Below are positions 51,201 to 60,200 of a stretch of DNA of 64,000 nucleotides, one piece after another; the stretch's first letter is position 1; each line of letters opens with the position of its first letter. A program made the position numbers and the translations under genes. The stretch comes from Strigops habroptila (Eukaryota; Chordata; Aves; Psittaciformes; Psittacidae): contig NC_044284.2 in assembly GCF_004027225.2 (NCBI RefSeq), positions 13,992,501 to 14,056,500 of the forward strand, given 5' to 3'. Under the pieces are notes generated by a model. That model did not search any database. It was not told the DNA's origin and saw only the letters and a list, made by a program, of their open reading frames with translations.

Positions 51201-54200
51201 CTCTATGCAGTCTATATAGGATTAAAGCCAGCATTCTAAGTATGTGATACTTCCACTTGTAGGCTTGAATCTGAAATTGAAGAGGCACGACTCAAAGCCA
51301 AGGAAGAAATGATGCAAAGCGTCCAAATTGCAAAAGAGATGGTTCAACAAGAACTGACCTCACAAAAAGAAGCTTATGAAAGCAAAATAAAATCACTGGA
51401 GGCGGAGGTGGTAAGTTGCCAGAAGCTGTAGCATGGGGTTTCTATTTGATTGGGTATTTGTGTTTGTTGTTCTTTCGTCTTGCTTAACAGTGTCTTAGGG
51501 AATGCTAAGCCCCATTCTTTTAAAAAATATCAGCCTTACTCTAACACAAGAAGTTGTAAATATGTATCTCCTACAGAATTATTCTAGGAATATTGGTTTA
51601 TAGAATTAGTCAGGAACTAAAATGTTAATCCAGTGTACATTCGATCGTGTATCCCTACAAAATATAACTTACTCACAGACTTTTAAATGACCACAATATT
51701 TTAGTTGACATGGCTTTTATTTTTTTCTTCCACGTTTGCATGCTATTTTGTCACTAGCCTTTTCAACACCTTTACAATATGCATAAGTCAATACAGAATA
51801 GTACCTCATGATAAACCAAATAATAGTGAAGGAGTATCGTATTTCTTAAATGTGCTATAGAAGACATAATGTGATGTGATGCTTGTGAACTAAGGTATAA
51901 CCTTTTGTTGCTGACACTGGGCTCAGTAATCCACAGGGGCTGCATGTTTTAAATGTGCAAAAGTGAAAATAAACCTTAATATCTGCCAAAGGGATGGGTC
52001 AGAAAAGCTGTAGAAGTGGTAATCCTCCACTCATCTGTCCTTTTTTATATTAGAGAGAAGAATCTCTTAAGAAGCAAATCCAAGAACTGAATAACCAGAA
52101 AGCTGCCACAAAAATACAGGAGTTAGAGAAGGCAAAGCAGAATCTCGAGCTGGAACTACAGTTCAATAAGAAGCGTTTAGAAATGGAGACCTTAGCTACC
52201 AAGCAGGTAACTTAAAAAAAAGTGATAAACTGTGGTTGGTTTGTGGGTTGGTTGGTTGATTGTTGGTGGTTTTTTTGTTTTATTTTAAATTAATTGTTTC
52301 TGAAATATTCTATGTGATTTTGTGCAAAAGAACAGATGTTTACACAAATCGTATTGAATATTGTATGGAATTCAGGGATAAGCTAATGCTGACCTTATTT
52401 ATTATATGACGTGGATGGTTTTGTTCATCCAACAAAATTTAACAGCAATTGCCTGTGCCAAAAGTTATGACTTCAGGAGTTAATGTAAGTAATGACTGGT
52501 TTTTGGCTGGTGTTTATGTATATGACTGCTGCAACAAATATGATTAAATTTTTAACAAGTAGTTTCTTTTTAATTCCAGTATTTTTTTAATCATAACAAT
52601 ATCTAAGCAAAACCAGAAGACTATCAGAGTTTGAATATGAAGGGTATTGATACAGAAGATGTCAAATACAAATTTTATTTTGTTCTGGGACTTATTAAAA
52701 TTACGTCAACAAAAAATTTTGCTTCAGTAAACAACATTAAGAGTTTTAGGGGATGTTGTGTGTATAATTTTGTTTTTCTAATATCCTCCTTCTCCCCTAG
52801 GCTCTAGAAGATCATACTATTCGTCATGCAAAGATACTTGAAGCCCTGGAAGCTGAGAAGCAGAAGATTGCTGAAGAAATAGACAGCCTTCAGAAGAATC
52901 GTGGAAGTGGAAATAAAACTGTGACTGGTATGTATATACGTAATGTTGGAAAGGCAGCGCTGACTTCTCTCTTGCTCAATGGGCTTGGAGTTAGTGGATG
53001 CGGATCCAGGAGCTTTTACTCTTCTTCCAACACTTTTCTAATGATGCTGAATGTAAAGAGCCTTTTGGCTTCAATGATCCTTTCTCTTCATAAGCTGTAC
53101 ATATCAGATTGTGCTAAAAAACCTGTTTTAAACATGCTGAGGGTAGTTAGGTGGATATACATGTGGCCTGTATTTAACCTGATCACTGAAAAGTCCTTCC
53201 CCCATCTGGCTGAACTGGTTAGGCATTAACTCATGAGGGAAACTGGAGTAACAGAACTGATTCTGTTTAGTTTCCTACCTCAGGGTAATATATAGTGTCT
53301 GGTGTTACGCCTCGATCTCTGGAATACCATTTACCTCACCTTTTATAGAGGGTTATCTTGGCTGGGACGGTCATTTTTCCCAATGTATTTCGGAATTCAT
53401 GGAACCGTTGTTGACTAAATTCCATTCAATGAATTTTTTAACCTAAAGTTGTTGCATCATGTTGTTTGATCCACTTAATCATTATGTGCTATGTTCTTTA
53501 TTAGTTCCACTTAACTGGAATTCTCTGAAGCTATCTGTGATGATCAAAGAGGCCAACACCATTAGTAATGAATTAGGGAAAAACACTGTTTTCTATAGGT
53601 GAGTATCTGAGTTAGTTATTTACAAGGGGATTTATATATAACATATATTTATATACATATATAAATTTATATTTATGCATACATAATTGGGGTTAGATTC
53701 TGGATGTGCAGTGAGCTGTTTGTTTTTCTTTTAGCAGTTATGTTAGGCTGAATACGATAAATCACTTTTCCAGTATGGTTTTAGTTGAGTGTGTAGTTCA
53801 GACTCGTTAGTTTGAAATGTGAACTTCAAATCTGAATTTTAGATCAAGACTTTAAAGGTATGTCTACAGACAATTAATTTTGGATTGAGTGTGCTTTGGA
53901 GGTAAATCTTTTGATGCCCATGTCCATCCTGCTTTGGTTCGTATATTGAAGTGGTTCTAAAATGCAGTTACTGTGTTCCTTTTGGACAAAACTAAACCAG
54001 GGAGTATGTGCCAGCCCTGGGGGGTGTTCAGTTCACAGGACTGCAACAGAGATAGTTCAAAAGTTCAGATCATATGCATTATGAAATATGTTATAGCGGA
54101 TATGGAGTGGTTGGGACCAGTTGTTTCACTTCACAGATCTCTTGCTATGCCATGCTACTTGCTAGTTGTAACTGAAGAGTGTTCTAGAAGTGAACCTGTC

Positions 54201-57200
54201 AAGTGTTCTTAGTGTGAGCAGAGATACATCAGTGCAGAGGAAACTCTGTATCATTAAAAAAAAGAAAAAGGGCTACAGTAAATGTACGTGCGCTTGGAGG
54301 ACTTCCTAGAAGGTGTATATATTATTGTGGTTTTTCATATGGTGTCTTTCACATCCTTCAACAAGAACTCTGCCAATAGAATTCTGTAGCATAGATTTGG
54401 TTCAGAGTTTCTTGAGCCAGGAGTTTGTATGCTAGTATCTACTTCTATCTCTGAATGCAGGGATTCCTTTTTTTCCTTTATATAAGAATAATTTTAATGG
54501 CTACACTAATACTTGTTTTGTGAGATTCGTGATGTCTCAAACACTTTCTGTGTAATGACATTTTTATTCTCTGTATAATCCTGCTTAAAAGTACCTTGTT
54601 TATTTTTGCAATGAATAATGTTTGTTTTTTAACTTTTTCAACTACTTAGGCATGACAAAATCGATGCTAAAACAGGAGCAGTGTCTTCTGTTCAGGTGCA
54701 GGTTCGTAACATCAAACTGGGAATTGCGACTTTCTGGAGCCTAGAGAAGTTTGAATGCAAACTGGCAGCAATGAAGGAACTCTATGAGGTCAGTAAGTAC
54801 TGATAATAGAACATACTGTCTTCATCCATATGTTGAATGCCTCATTATTACTCTATTTTGGTTTAATCCTCTTATTCCCCGTGTTTCCTTTATTTTTGTC
54901 AGAGTAATGATAGGAGTAAAGCTGCTGATGTGTTTTATGACCCTGCTGATGAGTGGGAACCTGACCTTTCAGATGCCTCTGTTTCCTCTCTTTCCAGAAG
55001 AAGGTGACTAATTTGTAGCTCCTTCATCTACGCTTAAAACAAAGTAAAAATTAACTTGCTTAATCATCTAAACATGTTTCTATGCCAGTACCACCGTCTT
55101 CTATTAATTCTTCTTTTACGTTATTAAAATGTCGAATGAACTTACCAATTAAATGAGAATTTATGTATCTATTAGGGATGAGGGGGGAAAGTTTAAATGT
55201 GTTATCTTACTATGCTTTACTGGCTTCACTTACGAAACGTGTTAGTATGCACCATGTTGCTAATAAACATTGCTCACCACCCACTAAAGAGTTATGGCAG
55301 ATTAAACAGCAATGTTTCTGAGCTTGAACATAGCATATATGCAGTGTATGTCTGATCAGTGCCAGAGGATTTTACGTATGACCATTGACAACTAGCTGGA
55401 AGTACTTAAAGGCTGTACCCAATTATTTCAGGAAGCTGTCTTAGAAATTGATACATTTGTCTGTAGCACAGAACTTTTAATTAACCTGCAGAGGACCCAC
55501 AGGTTAAGGTTACAGATATGCACCTATTTAATTAGTAACACAAGTAATTTTAAATAGGCACTTGGACATCTGTTCCTGTCCTTACTTACCGCATACACTG
55601 TGCCAACTGGTAAGTTCTTCTGTTCATTCCTCCTCTTATCTTCCCTCATGGACAACAAATAGGAACAAAAGTTTTTCCAAACCCAGAACTATGTTTTGTC
55701 AAAACATGTAAGGCTTTCTAAACCATTTATCTAGATATTATCGGAGTTAAATGTGTGGGGTTTAATGTTTTCTTCACACCTCTGTAATATGAAAGCATTG
55801 TTTTTAAGGAGTAAATCGTGGCTGGTTTTTCATGTTTTCACCTTATCATCTTTTCCTAGGAGTAGAAGTTTCATGAAGAACAGGAGAATTTCTGGATGTT
55901 TGTCTGAGATAAAATTGCAACCAATTCAGAATATACAGACTTCCTATATATCAGGTACTTACTGTATGATAGAACACCTCTCATTTCATACTGAGAACTC
56001 GAAACTACTACATGTATGAAACTTAGGCACTTCTAGTAGTTGTTAAAAAAAAGAGTGTGGGTTGGAAAAGAAAATGAAAAATGTCCTGTTTACAATATCT
56101 TACAGTTTATAATATCAAGCTGTTATTTTTTTATTATCCTTTCTTAGGGCAAAAACTTCCTGACCAGCACTTATGACTCTTACTTAAACAATTTGCTTAA
56201 AACATTACTCCACTTAACTGTGTGCGTTAACTGGAGAAAGATGATAGTCCATGTATCAAATTGTCAGAGGCTGAATTCTGATATAATAATTTGGAGACTT
56301 TGCTTGAGTTGTTGGTATTCATTCAGCTACTGAACTGAGGGTACCCCCAGCTTTTTGTCAGGTTTTATAAACTTTTTTCCTGAAATACTAGATATTTCAT
56401 TCTTCCAAATATCTTGATGCATTCAGTGATTTTTAGATAGGCTGGGTTTTGTTATTTTCTGTGTCTCTGTAGGTGTGATTGTTTGAACAGGTGGATTTAT
56501 GTTAAAAATTTTCACTATGGAATTAGTCTTTGTTCTAACTTAATCTAGAAACAACTTAGAATGTTGTATACACATTTTTTCCTGACTTGCTATCTTGAGT
56601 AGCTGAACATTGCAGAAGCAGCAGTATAAAATACTCATTACAAAGACATGCTGACTGCTCACTCATATGCAAGAAAGTGTTTATGGATGTTCTGCTTTTA
56701 CATCATACAGGTCCACAGAATAAGTCCAGCATGTGCCCAAGCTTTTCTGAATCCTTTCTTCCTGGAATTTGCAAGGAATCTATAAATTCAGCTTTGGATT
56801 TACTGGAACAGAATCACGAAGGAGGAAAGAGCATAGCAGATAGTGTCCTTACTAATTTGTTTGTCATTTTCTCTGGAGCGTCTGCCATTTCAAAAGCCTA
56901 TGAACAGCAAGATGAAGAATGTCAAGAAAACTGTAAGTTTCATTTTCATAACAGTTTACTTGAAACATTACTAATGACTTGTCTTTCAGATGCACAAACA
57001 TTCATATGTTTGTCTATCAGAATTCATTTGCAAAGGAAACCTTCTGATACATCTCTTTCTCTTGTAGTTTTCTCTCTTGATCATGCTGCTCAGTCCTACA
57101 GCATCAGAATTATCTCTGCTTTTGACCAGCTTGTGATTCTTACCAAACTTTGGCTTAACAATGTCCAAAAGTGCCCCAGACCTACAAAAGTTGATGAAGA

Positions 57201-60200
57201 AATAAAACAGGAAGTAAAGAACTTAGGAGGTTATTTACAGTTACTGTTGCAGGTAAAGTATATTAAAGGATTTATCTGTGTGTAAAGTCCTATGCAGTGT
57301 TTACTACAGATTTGCTAAAAACACTCAAATATCCAAAGTATGCAATGACAAATGGATGCATTTAAGGAAGACAAATAGGTAAGGGTGTGTTTCTGCTGGC
57401 TAAACTGGTACTTCCAATACGCTTGTTCAAAGCAATGCAGACTTTTCTGTGCCACAGGCCCTGACAATAGCATAGGTTTTTAATCGTAAAAGGGGACAAT
57501 AAAACATGCAGTAGCAAGAGCAAATGCTAGTTTGTATTGTGAAGTGCTACCGTTTATAAACTAGTGGTAAGTAAATATTACTCTCGTTCATGCTGCAGCC
57601 TTGTGAAGAGTGATTTTTCTTTTTTTTTAACTGTGTAGTATACTGATGCCATTCTTCTCTGTGGTTGTAAGGTACGGTCTTTTTTCCTGTGGTAGGTAAG
57701 CCATTGGAAGTAAGAAGATGGAAAGCTGAAAATGCCTCAAGCTATTGTGTATTATGAACTCTTGTGTTACAAAAAGTGCTCTTTGACTAGAGATGCCTTC
57801 TAGCTTCAGTGAATGATACACCTTTATTTCTCAGGGATGTTCTTCAGATATATCCTCGATGGTAACAGAAGCACTGAGCAAAGTAAACCGAACAGTAAAA
57901 CAAACACTGAAATCCATAGGACACTTGGCAGTAGTCACACAAACTGACATTTCATTTTCTGAAGAGAACAACATTCCTCCAACCAGTTTACAGGTGAAAA
58001 ATGATTTATTAGAAATAATGATTAGAAATAGTAATTTTAATGTTGACATCACATTTTCAGTAACTGTGCTCAGAAGCGAATTGTTACGTATAACGATTTG
58101 ATCAGCTGAATTATTTTCAGAGTTTATCTAATACTTCATTTTTATTGTGAAAATGGATACGTGTTAATATCCTTGAAATACTCTTTTCTTAAAAAAATGC
58201 ACTTCAAAGCTGTTTAACTTCCACAAAGAAAAAGAAATACTGTGCTTTTAGGATTGTGTCTGCACCGAGATTGTACAAGTCGACTTAGTTCACTGAAATT
58301 CAATACTTATTTCAGTAATCTGTGATTAAGTACAATGAATTTTCAGAAATCTAAAGAAAGTTAGGAAAAGGAGGTTAAAGTGCTGAGCCCTTGTGGTCAA
58401 AGAATGAGATGCGACTAAATAGACCAGCGCTGAACAGTTTGCTCACAATTACATTTCTAGCCCACTACAGAAAATCTGTTTTAATTCAAGGCCACATCAA
58501 TTCCTTCAATCATTATGTTTTGAACCCTTATTTTAAAAGGACTTCGTACTTGCCATTTATGATGGAGTATGCTCAGGGCTGGAGTTTCTCATTGATACTG
58601 TACAGGAAAAAGCAAGAATGGTGCAGAAAGAACTTGTGAAACAACATCCACAGAATGAGGTGAGATGAAAGTAAGATTAAAAACTACTGCTATATCTTAG
58701 AGGCACTTGATCATGTCATGTTGTTTTTCAGTAATTTTGTCTAGAAATTTTATAGTGGGAATACAGTTATGATTAGTAACAGAGGTTTGAGATGTGTGGT
58801 AAGTGGGAATGTTAACTATGATCTTGAAATTTTTCGTGTTTAGCCTTTCACCATATGTAGACTGAGTGTTTAAGTGTATTTTATCTCGAGTGATTTATCT
58901 GTGCATTGGAGGACATTTTTGTCATTTCACAGTGTAACCATGAAGGAGAGGGAGAATATGAAAACTGGCACAAAGGAGCAAGTGGACCTTTTGCTCTGTA
59001 TACTACTGTTAAGTTTGATTTGTAAAAGGATTTAGTATTTAACATATAGTAACACTTTATGATCCTGAAAATTAATTGTTATATTGACAATAGTAATCAC
59101 CTCTGCTATTACTACACTCACTGTTGTCAGGAAGATTAATAGAAGGTTTGAAGACTTCGTCATACGTTGTTCTTACAGTCCTAGTCCCAAACAGGATGCT
59201 ATCTAAATATTAAATTAGTTCAGTGTTACCTTTTTAGAGCTCGTCTTCTCATGTGCTTAATGCTCAGGGTACGCTGAAGCACTTCCATGAATAGGGCACT
59301 TTAAAGGGAAAATGGTTGACTAAAGTAGCTATTTAGTAGCGCAGAAGCCAGAAATGTCCTGCTTGATTTTGTGTCATTCACTGAAATCACAATTGACCTT
59401 CAAATACTTTCCAGGCTGATAAGCAGCAGTGGTATTTTCATTTGAGCAATTTCTTTGTACTACTTTATAGGAAAGTTATAGCAAATTATTTATATTCTAT
59501 TAATGAGTTGTTCCTGTCACCTTCCAAATTTATTGTAATATGAAAAGAAATTATATCAATGGGAATCTTTTATTTCTCTTAGCAAGACCTCAATTTAGTT
59601 GTTCTTGTAACTTGAGAAACTTGCAGAACTGTGGCCAATAAGAAAATCTCCTTAATGACTTGGGAGATATAAAATATTTATTTCCAGGAATTTTTTACTA
59701 CTTAAAAATCTGTAATAAATGACCTGGGATAAAAGGTTCAAATCAGTTCAAGAGGAGATATAAATTGCTTGTTTCAAGGAAAGCAAAAAATTCTTCCTTT
59801 GGTTTTCACTGTTGTCATTCTTAATCCTACAGATCCTAGTGAAAATGTCTAAAATCTTTTATGTACCTATCTGCTTGTTTAACTCCCAAATGCTTCGTTT
59901 TTCCAGCAAAAGGAATTGAGCGGTCTGTTTTCCAGATAAAGCTGTACACTTTCAGCAGATTCCTATGTGTCTGTAGGAGTCCTGTATATCCTTGTTATCG
60001 GTGGAACTAATGTGAAGTTGGGAGAGAACACCAGAGTATTAACTAAGAGATTACCCTGACACTTAAAATGGCAACAATACAAAAATTACAGGACAATCTT
60101 TCTTTAGTGAACACTTAAATTTGCTTGTTTGATCCTCCCATATTAAGGAGTTATTTAAAACTTTGCAGATATAGTTAATGCTTTATTTGAAAAACTGCAT

